The notes: generated by a model not told the origin, from the letters alone. A DNA stretch of 57,636 bases from Pseudoglutamicibacter cumminsii (GCF_003143995.1 NZ_QFWG01000013.1:1-57636), one strand, 5' to 3'; counted from the first letter of the stretch, positions 16,345-27,100 are shown. Translations and numbers: made by a program.

Positions 16345-19300
16345 TCACTGCTTACGTGGTCGCCTCAATAGGAACAACCCACCCGTAAGCAACGTGGCCG
16401 CAATCGCGAGGAAGCCTGCAACCTCCACACCAGTTCGAGCCAGTCCCTTTTCAGGAACCCCCGGTTTCTCCGGGGTAGGAGCAGGTGTTGGTTCGTCACC
16501 TGGCTCTGGGGACGGTTCAGGCGTCGGCTCCTCGCTTGGCTCCGGCGTTGGCTCCGGCGTTGGCTCCGGCGTTGGCTCAGGCGTTGGCTCCGGAGTCGGT
16601 TCCTCGCTTGGCTCCGGCGTCGGGTCCTCGCTTGGCTCCGGAGTCGGTTCCTCGCTTGGTTCCGGGGTTGGCTCAGGTGTTGGCTCAGGTGTTGGCTCCG
16701 GTTCACGTGTATTCGTGACCGTTACCTCGAAGACGCCGCCGGCGTCCGCAACCTCGACCTGCGAGGTGTAGCCCTCAACCGAGTCTTCCTTCACTGTGTA
16801 GCTGACCGGCTCGTCATCGACCACGGCTGGAAGCGATTCAAACGTGTGCTTCCAGTCATTTGCGGCTGAAAGCACAACCTTCTCGCCCACCGGGGTGCTT
16901 TTATCTCCCTGCTGGCGCATCAACTGCACCTGCACCGAGTCCGGAGTCTCCGTAAGAGTCTCGCCGTTCTCGTCCTTCCACACCTTCTCAACGCTGACGT
17001 CGACAGGCGTACGCACCGTGAACTGCGCAGACGTACGCATCCGCAGTTTCGTGTTCTCAGCGCGACCCACGGCCTTGTTGACAACAACATCGCCATGCTG
17101 GGCTTGATGCAGCTCAGTCTTCACGATGATCGTCTGCGTATCCCCAAATGCCAGCGGGGCTTCGGTGATAATACGGAGCGCGGTCGCGTCCTCCTTCACA
17201 CCCTCTTCCCAGATGTCAGACGGCGTTCCGGTGCCGCCATTGACCTTGGCATTCGGGTCTTCATCAATCTCAGCTGGATCCACAGTGGTGCTGTAGACCT
17301 TAGCGCCTTCAGCACCTTCAACTCCGGTCACCTTGAGCGTGCCATCAAACTTCGAACCCTGGGAATCATCGTTTGACGGAAGCACATCGATCACGTCAGT
17401 GAGGTTCGAACGTGTCGGGTCATTCGAGGTCAGGTTAAGCGTCCATTCGTTAGCCGCAACACCGTTCCGAGTCGTCTCAACAACAGGCGTTTCAACGTTT
17501 TTCTTCAGCGACGTGTAGCCGGCCCGCGGCACCGTCACCTTAGCTGTCGCCTTGCGGGTCTGGCCCTGGCTCGATGCCGCGACCTCGTTGGTGTAAACCG
17601 CTCCAGGCTTTGCGTCCTTAGGCAACTTCGCCTTGTAGTTAATGACGTAAGCGTTGCCGTCCTCAAAGACGCGGATATTAGGTTCAACGTCGTCCTTCGT
17701 CCACGTCAAAACCTGCTGGCCGTTAGCGTTGGTCTTCACGTCAGGCTCAACGTCAGCGCTACCCGGAACATACTCCATGCCCGCCGGCAGGGTGTCTTCA
17801 ATAACCACCTGATCCTTAGGCATGTTCGCAACCTCGGATTCGAGGCCATAACGAATCGTATAGTCAGCTTCCTCACCCGGACCATACTCCGGCTGGGCCA
17901 CGTCCTTGACTACAACAGGCAACGAGGGAACCACGCGCAGAAGGTCACGCCCCGGGCCTGCATATGGATAGCGGACCCCGTCAGTGATAACGCCAGGGGA
18001 TGCGAACCCCGGAGTGATCTCCCGTTCGTTAGTGACGCGGTCATAAGCAATCTTCGCGTCAAGACCCATCGTCCAGTCGGTTCGTGTCTCGTTGAGAACA
18101 GAAGTCCACGCCCACACGTCTGCGCCAATCTCTACGTCATCGTGAATCTTCTGTTCGATAACCAGGTAGAAGTATGACTGTGCGAGCTTCGACAAGTGGC
18201 CCTTATCGCGAGGCACACGCAGCTTGACCGCCTTCACCGTGGAGAGGTCTGCCGGCTTGGTGTAGCTCCAGCCGTCTTTTTCATCTTTCCCTTCATCAAA
18301 CGGGGTTTCTTCGGTTCCGCATTTGAAAAGGTTAGGGTCCTCAACCTCACCCGTGTAGTAGAGGATCTTGAGGTCGTCCACGTTTTCGCCATAGTAGACG
18401 TTCGGCTTCGCGTAGGGGTCAGCAACAACACGGGCGTTGACGAAATCGACGCGCTCGGTATCGAGGGTGTTACAAATCCAGTTGTCAGAGAAGCCCTCAA
18501 CGCGCGGAGGGGCGATTCCGGACACCGACATCACAGTAGCGCCCACGGGTGCGCGAGACGTATCAGACCATCCGATACCTGGGTATGCCTTCGGGTACTG
18601 CGACCCAACAACCCATGCCCCCGTCCAGTTGCCGCGGATCATCGGGGCGCGGTTCTGGTTGTTCGACGGGTCGTCCTCACTCGTTGAACCGTCGACGGCG
18701 GTGTACGTCGGCGTCGATGCCTTCAGCGTCACGTTGGTGTTTCGGTTCGAATCAGATCCGGAGGCCTTATACGGAACCTTGACACGCAGCTCTCCAGCGG
18801 CGATAACCTCGCGCGGATGCTTCGGCTGAACCTGCGGCAAACGAACACCATTCGAGTCAAGCTCCGGGCGCTTCGAAACATAGTCCAGATCAGACAACGT
18901 CAATCGGAAGGTGTTCGTCTCAGGGTCAACCAGAGTGAACTCGCATGTAGGGAAGTTAGCGGTCTGCTCTTGCGGCTTACCCGGCGCTGAGTACGGATAA
19001 CCAGAATGCACGCGATCAATAGGCGCGCACGCTACATCCTGCGTAGTGATTCTTTCACCGCGGACACCATTGATCGTGATGTCATAACTCACGCTTTCCG
19101 GGCCTGCCGCCGAGCCCGTTGAATGCACCAACGAGAACGGGAAAGACATGACCTGGTAAGTGTCTGGCTGACCAGTCAATGAGCTCGGTGCACCAGCGTC
19201 GAACTTAGCGTCCATGATGAACGGTGCGACGATCGGGATCTCCGGTAGCTCAGCTTCAAGACCCCGGAAGGTTGCCTTCGCAGAGACCTTCGACTCAGCC

Positions 19301-19752
19301 GGGCCATCAACCTTGACGCCCGACAACACCATCTGAGCGGTACCCTCATCGCGCTCACCGATGTCGCACGTCAGGGTGCGCTTATCTTCTGAAATCTTTG
19401 AAGCACCCTGATCGCCACTGAGGCATTCAGCGGGGATCTCGCCAAAGTGCGCGTTCTTCACCGTGACAGTCAGGAGGTTGCCAGTGGTTGGATCATTGCC
19501 TGGCGCCGGTGCCGAATCGTTGATGTCCAGGTGCCACACCATAGAAAGAACATCGAGACCCGAGGTAACGACCTCTGGCTGGTCCTTCCACACACCTTCT
19601 AGCTCATACGCTTTGGTGCCACCGCTTTTATCGGCGCTACCAAAGGCATAAACCGTTTGCGAAGCGAAAACCATGATGACCGCGATAAACGCGGCGAGAA
19701 CCGCGAACACGGTTCCACGTGTTGAACGGTTTGCGAAGATTGGCCGCACCAT
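16345..19752 (-). CDS. Large sortase-anchored surface protein with Cna_B and DUF11-type domains
   Basis: A 1135-residue secreted protein. An N-terminal hydrophobic export segment (residues 12-37) is followed by about 550 residues of predicted beta-sandwich regions. A DUF11-like adhesive repeat starts near residue 615 (YTIRYGLESEV, IEDTLPAGMEYVPGSADV). A second similar domain and a Cna_B-type domain follow (about 960-1035, VEKVWKDENGE... YTVKEDSVEGYT... VTNTR). A Pro-Glu-Pro-Thr wall-spanning stalk (1037-1095) then leads to the sorting signal LARTG at 1104-1108, a hydrophobic helix and the tail RRPRKQ. LAxTG is the motif used by class E sortases of high-GC Gram-positives. No sortase lies in this window. 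It is monocistronic, with AAGGA 9 bp before the ATG, and probably an adhesin or pilus-like fibre. Confidence 0.85.
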   Translation of the reverse strand: MVRPIFANRSTRGTVFAVLAAFIAVIMVFASQTVYAFGSADKSGGTKAYELEGVWKDQPEVVTSGLDVLSMVWHLDINDSAPAPGNDPTTGNLLTVTVKNAHFGEIPAECLSGDQGASKISEDKRTLTCDIGERDEGTAQMVLSGVKVDGPAESKVSAKATFRGLEAELPEIPIVAPFIMDAKFDAGAPSSLTGQPDTYQVMSFPFSLVHSTGSAAGPESVSYDITINGVRGERITTQDVACAPIDRVHSGYPYSAPGKPQEQTANFPTCEFTLVDPETNTFRLTLSDLDYVSKRPELDSNGVRLPQVQPKHPREVIAAGELRVKVPYKASGSDSNRNTNVTLKASTPTYTAVDGSTSEDDPSNNQNRAPMIRGNWTGAWVVGSQYPKAYPGIGWSDTSRAPVGATVMSVSGIAPPRVEGFSDNWICNTLDTERVDFVNARVVADPYAKPNVYYGENVDDLKILYYTGEVEDPNLFKCGTEETPFDEGKDEKDGWSYTKPADLSTVKAVKLRVPRDKGHLSKLAQSYFYLVIEQKIHDDVEIGADVWAWTSVLNETRTDWTMGLDAKIAYDRVTNEREITPGFASPGVITDGVRYPYAGPGRDLLRVVPSLPVVVKDVAQPEYGPGEEADYTIRYGLESEVANMPKDQVVIEDTLPAGMEYVPGSADVEPDVKTNANGQQVLTWTKDDVEPNIRVFEDGNAYVINYKAKLPKDAKPGAVYTNEVAASSQGQTRKATAKVTVPRAGYTSLKKNVETPVVETTRNGVAANEWTLNLTSNDPTRSNLTDVIDVLPSNDDSQGSKFDGTLKVTGVEGAEGAKVYSTTVDPAEIDEDPNAKVNGGTGTPSDIWEEGVKEDATALRIITEAPLAFGDTQTIIVKTELHQAQHGDVVVNKAVGRAENTKLRMRTSAQFTVRTPVDVSVEKVWKDENGETLTETPDSVQVQLMRQQGDKSTPVGEKVVLSAANDWKHTFESLPAVVDDEPVSYTVKEDSVEGYTSQVEVADAGGVFEVTVTNTREPEPTPEPTPEPTPEPSEEPTPEPSEDPTPEPSEEPTPEPTPEPTPEPTPEPTPEPSEEPTPEPSPEPGDEPTPAPTPEKPGVPEKGLARTGVEVAGFLAIAATLLTGGLFLLRRPRKQ
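16440..16710 (-). repeat. PEPT/PEPS stalk repeats
   Basis: About 60 residues of PEPT, PEPS and EEPT units near the C-terminus of the surface protein. The DNA is a run of degenerate 12-bp units (GGCTCCGGCGTT type on the plus strand), prone to copy-number change without loss of frame. Confidence 0.85.
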
Positions 19753-19905
19753 TGAGCCCCATCCTTCAGTTACCTACCAAGACTCGTGCTGAAAAATCTG
19801 CCGTAGGAAGGTTTCCTGCAATGCGATCCTCTTCAACACGGGACTAATAATAGTGACACCACATGGGGTATTACAAGAATAGGACAAGCTGATTCACAGG
19901 TTTGA

Positions 19906-20264
19906 TCACGTCAAGTTCGGCGCATCCCACAGGTTGAGCTTGGTCCCGATCCCCTTCTCTACAGCGTTCCGGTACACCTCAGTCGCCCACGCAACGTCCT
20001 CAACCGGCCGCCCAGGTAGGCGGGCATCGCCATGAAACGTCGGTCGGGGCCGTCGGCCGGCATGTCCTCAAACTCGGGTTCTTTGGGGAAGCTGATCATC
20101 GCGCCGTGCGACATCGCGTTCGCGCCCGCCATCCGGAAGTCCCCGCGCCGCAGTAGCACGAGTGTCTCTTCCATCACGTCCACGCACCGCGCCATGTCGG
20201 TCACCCCCGCGGCGATAATGTCGGGTTCATTCAGGTACAGAAAATCGATGCGGGATTCGGACAT
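19906..20264 (-). pseudogene. Ornithine-cyclodeaminase-family gene (tyramine oxidase subunit B-like), internally deleted
   Basis: From ATG 20264 (AGGAG upstream) the first 85 or so codons match the N-terminus of the ornithine cyclodeaminase/mu-crystallin family member annotated as tyramine oxidase subunit B: SRIDFLYLNEPDIIAAGV, then DMARCVDVMEETL and FMAMPAYLGG. The frame then runs into unrelated sequence and stops near 19959. In a different frame, directly after the same GGGCGGC bases, the C-terminus of the same family appears (PVEDVAWATEVYRNAVEKG, GTKLNLWDAPNL) and stops at 19906. The roughly 250 central residues holding the NAD-binding domain are missing. This is an internal deletion, probably at a short GGGCGGC repeat. 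Upstream on the same strand are the ketoacyl synthase and ligase. Confidence 0.75.
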
Positions 20265-20461
20265 GAGGTTCACTCTCCTGCAAGCGTTCGGGCTCATTCC
20301 CGTCCACGCCGGCCACCGGCTGCTCGCCGGTGGTAGCCAACCCGGCGTCGTTGCACTCTACGCCTGGCCGGGGTGCGCCTCAATGGGTTGCCGCGGCAGG
20401 TTACGCGCGCCGACGACGTGCGCTGCAGGTGTTCTGGGGTGCGGGCCGCCGCGGGGGTTGG

Positions 20462-21787
20462 CTACTCGCCCGCGGTGATGAGGATCGCCGCGTTATGCCC
20501 ACCAAAGCCGAACGAGTTCGACAAAACCGCCGTGTTACTTTCCGGGGTCATGCGGCGCGCTTCGCGCACGATGGCGAGCTCCGGGAACGCTGGATCGTCG
20601 AGGTTGATGGTCGGTGGGATGACCCCCTCCCGCAGCGAACACACACTGATCACTGCCTCGAGGACTCCCGCGGCACCCAGCAGGTGGCCGGTCGAGGACT
20701 TGGTCGCGGTGATCGGGAGGTGGGTTGGGTGCCCTGCGCCGCCGAACACTGCGTTGAGGGCAGCGGCCTCCGCCGCGTCCCCTGCCACCGTCCCGGTTCC
20801 GTGCGCGTTTACGTGACCTATAGCGCCACCATCGGGAGCGCCCGTGGCGAACTGTTCCGGTGTAATCCCGGCGTCAGTGAGGGCCGCGCGCATCGCGGAG
20901 GCGGCACCGCGACCATCGGGCAGGGGCGCCGTCGCGTGGTGGGCGTCAGAAGAGGCACCGTAGCCCGCGAGCTCCGCGAGCGCGTGTGCCCCGCGGTCGC
21001 GGGCAACGGTTTCACGTTCCAGAACCACCGCGGCAGCACCGGCGGAGACCACAAACCCCGTTCGGCGGCGGTCAAACGGGCGCGAGGCCAGCTCAGGGTG
21101 ATCTTCGTAGCCCGCGGCGAGCGCCCGAACGTTCGCGTTGGAGGACACGTTGATCGGGTTCACGCAGTCCTCCACACCGACCACGATCGCGGCGTCCGCA
21201 TACCCGTGACGTAGCGCGCGCATCGCCTCCCCCAGCGCGACGGCACCGGAAGCACACGTCGCCGAAACCGCACGAGCCGGCCCCGTGACCCCGTACCGCT
21301 GGCTGATGAGTGCGGCAGGAGCATCGGGGGCGCCGTGCATCGTGAGGCTCAACGGGACGCCGCGTTGCCCGCGTTGTTCGAACGCGAGCGCCGCCTGATG
21401 ATGCGGCCGCAACGGCCCTGAGCCGGTCGCCACCACGACCATGACCCGCGATGGATCCCACGGCAAGGCGACGTTTGGTTCGCCGGAGCCGGGCAAGTGA
21501 ATCCCGGCCTGGGTGAGCGCCTGGTCAGCGGCGGCGATGGCCCACACGTGCATGTCGTCGAGCCGGCGCGCGAGCTGCCGGTCCACGTAGTCTTCGCGGT
21601 TGAAGCCGCGGACCTGCCCGCCGATGCGCACCCCGAGTTCACGGGCGTGCGGGGTTTCGAACTCCTCGCCCTCCAGAACGCGGATGCCGCTACGGCCGTT
21701 GACGACGGAGTCCCGCACCTCAGGGACGGTCAGCCCGCTCGGGGTGATCGCGCCGAGGCCGGTGATCGTAACTTTCTCGTGCGTCAC
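20462..21787 (-). CDS. Beta-ketoacyl-ACP synthase, KAS II-like
   Basis: A 441-residue thiolase-fold condensing enzyme with the catalytic set in place: C178 in VSATCASGA, H329 in NAHGTGT, K363 and H368 in KSSTGHLLGAAG, and the terminal SNSFGFGGHNAA. It would extend an acyl chain with malonyl-ACP. The start overlaps the stop of the upstream acyl-activating ligase gene (ATGA), so the two are coupled. A lone KAS next to a stand-alone AMP-dependent ligase, with no other FAS gene near, suggests a dedicated small pathway for a specialised acyl product rather than housekeeping fatty acid synthesis. No acyl carrier protein gene is visible in the window. Confidence 0.9.
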   Translation of the reverse strand: MTHEKVTITGLGAITPSGLTVPEVRDSVVNGRSGIRVLEGEEFETPHARELGVRIGGQVRGFNREDYVDRQLARRLDDMHVWAIAAADQALTQAGIHLPGSGEPNVALPWDPSRVMVVVATGSGPLRPHHQAALAFEQRGQRGVPLSLTMHGAPDAPAALISQRYGVTGPARAVSATCASGAVALGEAMRALRHGYADAAIVVGVEDCVNPINVSSNANVRALAAGYEDHPELASRPFDRRRTGFVVSAGAAAVVLERETVARDRGAHALAELAGYGASSDAHHATAPLPDGRGAASAMRAALTDAGITPEQFATGAPDGGAIGHVNAHGTGTVAGDAAEAAALNAVFGGAGHPTHLPITATKSSTGHLLGAAGVLEAVISVCSLREGVIPPTINLDDPAFPELAIVREARRMTPESNTAVLSNSFGFGGHNAAILITAGE

Positions 21788-23568
21788 AAGCGTTGTACCC
21801 CTTCACCGTTCGTTCGGGCGGTCGTGCTGGAGCGAAGCAGTTCGGCGAGTTCGGTGGTCTTGATTTTGCCGCCCACCGTTCGCGGCAGCCGCGACACCAC
21901 GTAGTACTGCGCCGGAACGAACTGCGGCGCCAGCCGCTCCCGGCCCCACTCACGCAACGCGGCCTTGGTCAGGAGGGGGTTGACGCGGGTGCCGCCCAAC
22001 GCACTGCCGTTCAGTCCCACCCCGAAGTCTTCGACGGCGAGCGCGAGCACCGTACCCAGCGTCGCATCCGGCAACCCGACCGCAACCGCATCGAACGCTT
22101 GGCCGTCCACGGTCAGGTCGGCGTAGGCGCGGGTGACTTCCGGGAGCGCGACTTTGTGTCCGCCGGTGTTGATGATGTCGCCCGCACGGCCCACCACCTG
22201 GACCTGTCGCCGGCCGTTCACGATGCGCACGCGGCCTTGGTCGCCGACGCTCGCCCAGCCGCGCTCATCCAGCAGGTGGGCGCCGCCGATTACGTATCCG
22301 TCCGAGGCCGATGCGGCACGCACCCAGATCGTGCCTAGATCAGAAGAACCCAGCTCACTGTTCCCGCCCCGTTCAGCGTCACGCACGGGCGCGCCGTTCT
22401 CGTCGCGGATCTGCACGTCGACCCCGTCATAGACCTCGTGCCATCCGGGGTGGCTAGGTATTCCTTGCCCGATGAACCCGATTTCCGCGGCGCCGTAATA
22501 GCTGATGAGTTCGGTGTTCGGGAGCACGGCGGTGAGTTCGTGGCGGAGGTTTTCGGGGAGGTCGGCGCCGCCCACAACGATCAGCTCCAGCCGCGCAAAC
22601 AGTTTCGGGGTGCGGGTGGCTTGGGTGATGATGCCGCGTAGCATCGCTGGAACGGTGACGATTCGGGTGATCCTTTCGCGCGCTACCCGCTCCCCCAGGT
22701 CGGCGAGCGCCAATCCGTCGGTGTGGCTGTTGGAAAGGTGGATGGTGCCGCCGGTCGCAAACGCTTCCACGGCGGCGTAGAGGGTGAGTGAGTAAGCGAA
22801 CGGTCCCGGCGCGAACGTGACCACGCGCGGCCCCACCCGGAGGCGCGACCCGAGCTCGCCCTTCGGTACGTATCCGTCTTCAGGCCCCACTCCGAGGTGC
22901 CGTTTCGAGACCTCGAGGTTCGCCCGGTATTGCCCGCGGGTTTTCAGGAACGCTTTCGGCGCGGCTGTGGTTCCGGAGGAGAACAGCATGAGGAAAGGTT
23001 CGTCATCGGGACGGGAAGCGTCGGGGCGGTCGCCCGGCACTTCCCCCGCGGCGCCGTCCCAGGCGGCATCCGATTCAGCATCAACCGCGTGCTCGAGGTT
23101 CCGGAACTCTGTGATCGTGCAGACGATCCCGCCCCAGTCCTCGCCGCACTCTTCATCCAGGGCTTCACGGAGGGTTGCGGCGGCTTGCCCGCCATCGACG
23201 ATCACCACGCCGATCCCCGCCGCCCGCACGATGTTGCGCTGATGCTCGACCGGCCACCGCGGGTCAATCGCCGCGAAAACATGTTCGGAGCCAGCGAGCG
23301 CCGCCATAATCCGTGCCGCCTCAAACGCCGATGTGGTGCACACCGCGGTCACCGGCCGCGCTACCGCAGCCGGACCTACAGACCCAGCCGACCCTGTCGT
23401 CGGCGGTGTTTCCAACCGGACTTTGCGGTGCAGCCAGTTAGCGGCCGCGATGATGCGAGGGCTTTCGTCCACTAGCTCGCGGTAGGTGAGCGCACAGTTT
23501 TCGCTCGTGATCGCGGGCCACGTGGGGTGCGCGGCGGCGGTTTCGTGGATGGAGCGGGTGATGGGCAC
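21784..23568 (-). CDS. AMP-dependent acyl-activating enzyme (ANL superfamily)
   Basis: A 594-residue adenylate-forming ligase. The P-loop motif LMLFSSGTTAAPKAF is at 193-207. The middle motif is around ISYYGAAEIGF, then an aspartate in SVGDQGRV. The hinge is VVGRAGDIINTGGHKV and the C-terminal lysine is in RTVGGKIKTTEL. It activates a carboxylic acid to the acyl-AMP and loads it on CoA or a carrier protein. The gene couples to the ketoacyl synthase by a 4-bp overlap and begins 9 bp after the nitrobindin-like gene stop, so the three form one transcript. Substrate unknown: the binding-pocket residues do not identify it by eye. Confidence 0.88.
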   Translation of the reverse strand: MPITRSIHETAAAHPTWPAITSENCALTYRELVDESPRIIAAANWLHRKVRLETPPTTGSAGSVGPAAVARPVTAVCTTSAFEAARIMAALAGSEHVFAAIDPRWPVEHQRNIVRAAGIGVVIVDGGQAAATLREALDEECGEDWGGIVCTITEFRNLEHAVDAESDAAWDGAAGEVPGDRPDASRPDDEPFLMLFSSGTTAAPKAFLKTRGQYRANLEVSKRHLGVGPEDGYVPKGELGSRLRVGPRVVTFAPGPFAYSLTLYAAVEAFATGGTIHLSNSHTDGLALADLGERVARERITRIVTVPAMLRGIITQATRTPKLFARLELIVVGGADLPENLRHELTAVLPNTELISYYGAAEIGFIGQGIPSHPGWHEVYDGVDVQIRDENGAPVRDAERGGNSELGSSDLGTIWVRAASASDGYVIGGAHLLDERGWASVGDQGRVRIVNGRRQVQVVGRAGDIINTGGHKVALPEVTRAYADLTVDGQAFDAVAVGLPDATLGTVLALAVEDFGVGLNGSALGGTRVNPLLTKAALREWGRERLAPQFVPAQYYVVSRLPRTVGGKIKTTELAELLRSSTTARTNGEGVQRL

Positions 23569-23577
23569 GGGGCTATC

Positions 23578-24075
23578 TTATGCGTGTGCTGCGCCGCGGT
23601 CCGCTTCAGTACGGTGCAGCGTGCTTTCGAGGTGTTGCGTCATGGCTTCGCCGACCGCGGCCATGTGGAACGCGGTGGTGAGCTGGCTGCCGTTGAACGT
23701 GTAGAACCGCTTGGTTTGGTTGACGGTTTTCGCGGTGCTGGAGTTCACGATGCGGGATTCGGTGAGCTCGAGCGTCCCGTTCGTGGGGTTGTAGGTGCCT
23801 TCGAGCAGTTCGGTTTGTCCGGTGGGTTGCGCGAGGATCAGTTCGACGTGGTCGGTGGCGCTGAAGCGGAGGTATCCGGTTTCCACGTGCATGGGCGCCC
23901 CGCCGGGCGATGTGGTTTTCTGTTCGACCTTGACGAACGGCTTGCCGGGTACGCCGGTGAAGGTCAGGGTTTCGTTGTATTCGAAGCCGTCGATGGTGGG
24001 ATAGTAGCCGCGGCCGGAGCCGCTCCACGCGCCAAGGTGTTCGGCGAACGGTGCAGCAAACTCATGCAGGTCCAT
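23578..24075 (-). CDS. Nitrobindin-like / FABP-fold heme-binding protein (DUF1794)
   Basis: A 165-residue beta-barrel protein. LGAWSGSGRGYYPTI (residues 15-29), followed by FEYNETLTF, is the signature of the nitrobindin/THAP4 C-terminal family. The C-terminal segment FHMAAVGEAMTQHLESTLHR carries the conserved histidine expected to bind heme iron. Nitrobindins bind ferric heme and isomerise peroxynitrite or bind nitric oxide. Some relatives bind fatty-acid-like ligands, which would suit its place upstream of the ligase and ketoacyl synthase. It starts 63 bp after the helicase stop on the same strand. Confidence 0.85.
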   Translation of the reverse strand: MDLHEFAAPFAEHLGAWSGSGRGYYPTIDGFEYNETLTFTGVPGKPFVKVEQKTTSPGGAPMHVETGYLRFSATDHVELILAQPTGQTELLEGTYNPTNGTLELTESRIVNSSTAKTVNQTKRFYTFNGSQLTTAFHMAAVGEAMTQHLESTLHRTEADRGAAHA

Positions 24076-24138
24076 GCTCTGAATCTACCTGGAGGGATAG
24101 CGGCGGGCCATGAAGATGTAGCGGCCCGCCGCTACTAC

Positions 24139-27100
24139 CTACCGAGCCGCGCGAGCGATATCGAACAAGCTCGCCGGCATCGGGCGTTCAAGTTCCCAAG
24201 TGATCTGCATCGGTTTCTCCCCTGAATGCTTCACATAGCGGGCGTTACCGAGGCACGTGTACGGTTCCGTTCCGATCTCACCGTTCTTCGCCTTACGCAC
24301 GAACAGCACCACGTTCGAGCCTTCCGATTCGTGGTTGATGTACCGCTGCCCGGTAGGCGAACCTTCCCGCGTGACGCTTTGCGATTCCCAGTGGAACAGC
24401 GTGTCCGTCAGCGCGTAGTCGTGATACATCGTAGTCGGCGAATAATCGGCCTCCGATTTCTTCAACGTCACCAGCAAAATATCCGTCTGCAATTCCGGAA
24501 CCCATTTCACGCCCTCGCGGATACTGCCGGGTTTCTCCGAGTTCAGCGACCCCACACCCAGACCCGCAAGCAGCTCCTCACGCGAATAGGTCGCGTGACT
24601 TCTGATCGGCTGGGTCTCAAGCCCGCCCGACAACGGCCGAGGAACAGCCCTCGAAACCACTTCGCGGAACTGCATGATCTGCGCCAGCTCGTCCCTCACG
24701 AACCGGGCGTTCAGAAGCTCCGTCAGCCCAGCTGCAACCCCATTCTCATGACCCGTCGGCCAGAACGAGTAGTACAGCATCAACGCAACAGGATCCTGCA
24801 GCAACTCAGGCGTGACCTTGCCGCTGTTCAATACGCGCAGATATCCCTCAAAACGGACCGGGTCGTCCACATGCACAAACTTGTTAGCCCGCTGCAGCAG
24901 CTTGCTTTCGGCTTCGGTCGGACGGAACGAGCTCCGCCCATTCGCCCATGCTTCATATTGAACCCACGCGTTCGGTCCTTTATCGCCGAGGTATATGCGG
25001 GTCGCTCCCGGATTATATACCGACGGCAGGTCGCGATCGGACCGCTCCAAATAGTCCTTGAGGTGCAGGCCGGCTTTCACCTCAGCCGCCGTGCTCATCT
25101 GGCGCACATCCGCCAGGAAGTCCTTGGTGCTCATCGTCACCTGGCTCCGAAGGTTAGCGACAACCTCCTTCTGCGTGACCTCATCGAGCACAATCTGACA
25201 CCCCGCCGGCAGCATCGGGAAATTATGCTCCGCAGAACGTTGCAACTGTTTCCGGTCCTGACCGGTGAGTGCGTGCAGCTTGATATCGAAGCGGAAGTTC
25301 TTGTGCTGGTGACCCACAAAATCCAGGACCGTCAGGACGCTCTTGTCTTTCGCTCGGCGCAGGCCGCGGCCCAGCTGCTGGATGAAGATGGTCGCAGACT
25401 GGGTGGGCCGCATCATCAGGACCGTGTCAATAGCTGGCAGGTCGAAGCCCTCGTTGAAAACATCGACCGCCATGAGGCAGCTCAACTCGCCTGTGGCGAG
25501 CTGTTTGATCGCTTGGTCGCGGTCCTCGCGCGAGGTCTTGCCCGTGACAACGCCCGATGGGATGCCGGCCTGGTTGAAAACCTCGGCCATGTAGTTGGCG
25601 TGGTCAACAGAGACGCAGAAGCCGAGGGCTTTCATGTTGCTGGTGTCGGTCACGATCTCGCGGGTGGCTTGAATGATTTTCTTGGCTCGCTGATCGTTGC
25701 CGGTATAGAGACGGTCCAGGTCCGCAACCCTGTAGCCGCCGGCAGTGAACTGGGCGCCGGATAGGTCCACGCCATCGGCGATGCCGAAGTAGTGGAAAGG
25801 AACCAGAAGGTCGTTGTCCAACGCCGTCCAGAGTCGGAGTTCGCTCGCGATCCGGCCGTCAAAGTATTGGCCCACGATGTTCTGGCCGTCCATCCGCTCA
25901 GGAGTCGCGGTCAACCCCAGGAACTCTTTGCACCCATCGAAATGCTGGATGACGCGTTCGTACGTGGCGCCGGCACTGTGGTGGAATTCGTCGATGATCA
26001 CCACATCGAAGTGATCGCGGTCCAGCTTGGTAAAGACCGCTTCCTGCGACAGGGTCTGGATGGATGCGAACACGTGGTCCCACTTGGTAGGCCGGTAGTT
26101 CCCGCCCAACAGCTCGCCGAAAGAGCCGTCGCCGAGAACGTCACGGAAGGTCCGCAGGGATTGCTCCAGGATTTCACGACGATGCGCAACGAACAGCAGC
26201 CGGGGTCGTGGGCCCTTGGTGTTTTCGCACAGGCGGCGGTAGTCCAGTGCAGCGATCACGGTTTTGCCGGTACCGGTGGCCGCAACCACGAGGTTGCGGT
26301 GCCGGTTGAGGACTTCGCGTTCGTGTTGGAGGTCGTCCAGGATGATCGCCTGGTGCGGGTACGGGCGAACATCCAGGTTCGTGGCCAACAGCGAGTCCGG
26401 AACCTTGTCCGCGGCGCCGTTGTTGAGTGCTTGCTGGAGCCGTTCCCCATCCTTTTCAGGGATGTAGGGTTCGAAGATCGGCGACTGCCAATAGCTTTCA
26501 AACGTGGCCTCGAACTTTTCGACCAGCGCTGGGGTCTGGATGTTGGAAACCCGCACGTTCCATTCGAGCCCGTCCACCATCGCCGCTTTGCTGAGGTTGG
26601 AGCTTCCGATGTAGCCGGTGTGGAAGCCGGTGTTGCGGCGGAAGACCCACGCTTTGGCGTGCAGGCGGGTGGTTTGGGTGTCGTAGCTGATGCGGACTTC
26701 GGCGCCGCACTCATTCACCAGATAGTCCAGGGCGCGTTTCTCGGTTGCACCCATATAGGTGGTGGTGAGGAGACGGACCGGGACTCCGCGCCGGTTGAGC
26801 TCTTGAAGTTCCTGAGCGATCAGGCGGATGCCGGACCAGCGAACGAAAGACATCACCACATCGACGGCGTCAGCGCTGAGCATTTCAGTTTTAAGCTCCG
26901 GGCCAAGGCGGGGGTCGCCTTGCGCGTTGGTCAGTAGCGCGACTTCGGAGATCGGGATCGACGGCGACTGCGGCGCCTTGTGAGGTGGTTTCGCGGTGCT
27001 CAACAGTTGCTGGGGTTTAGGCCCCTCGATGTGCTCGCCGAGGCTCACGGAACTCATGGTGGCCAGAAGCCTGTTCACGAAATCGATGCGTTCTTCTTCG

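Noticed and set aside
24226-25764. 512-codon plus-strand frame
   Set aside because: Antisense to the DUF3427 part of the helicase; no motif and Arg/His-rich.
25792-26937. 381-codon plus-strand frame
   Set aside because: Antisense to the helicase and PLD motifs.
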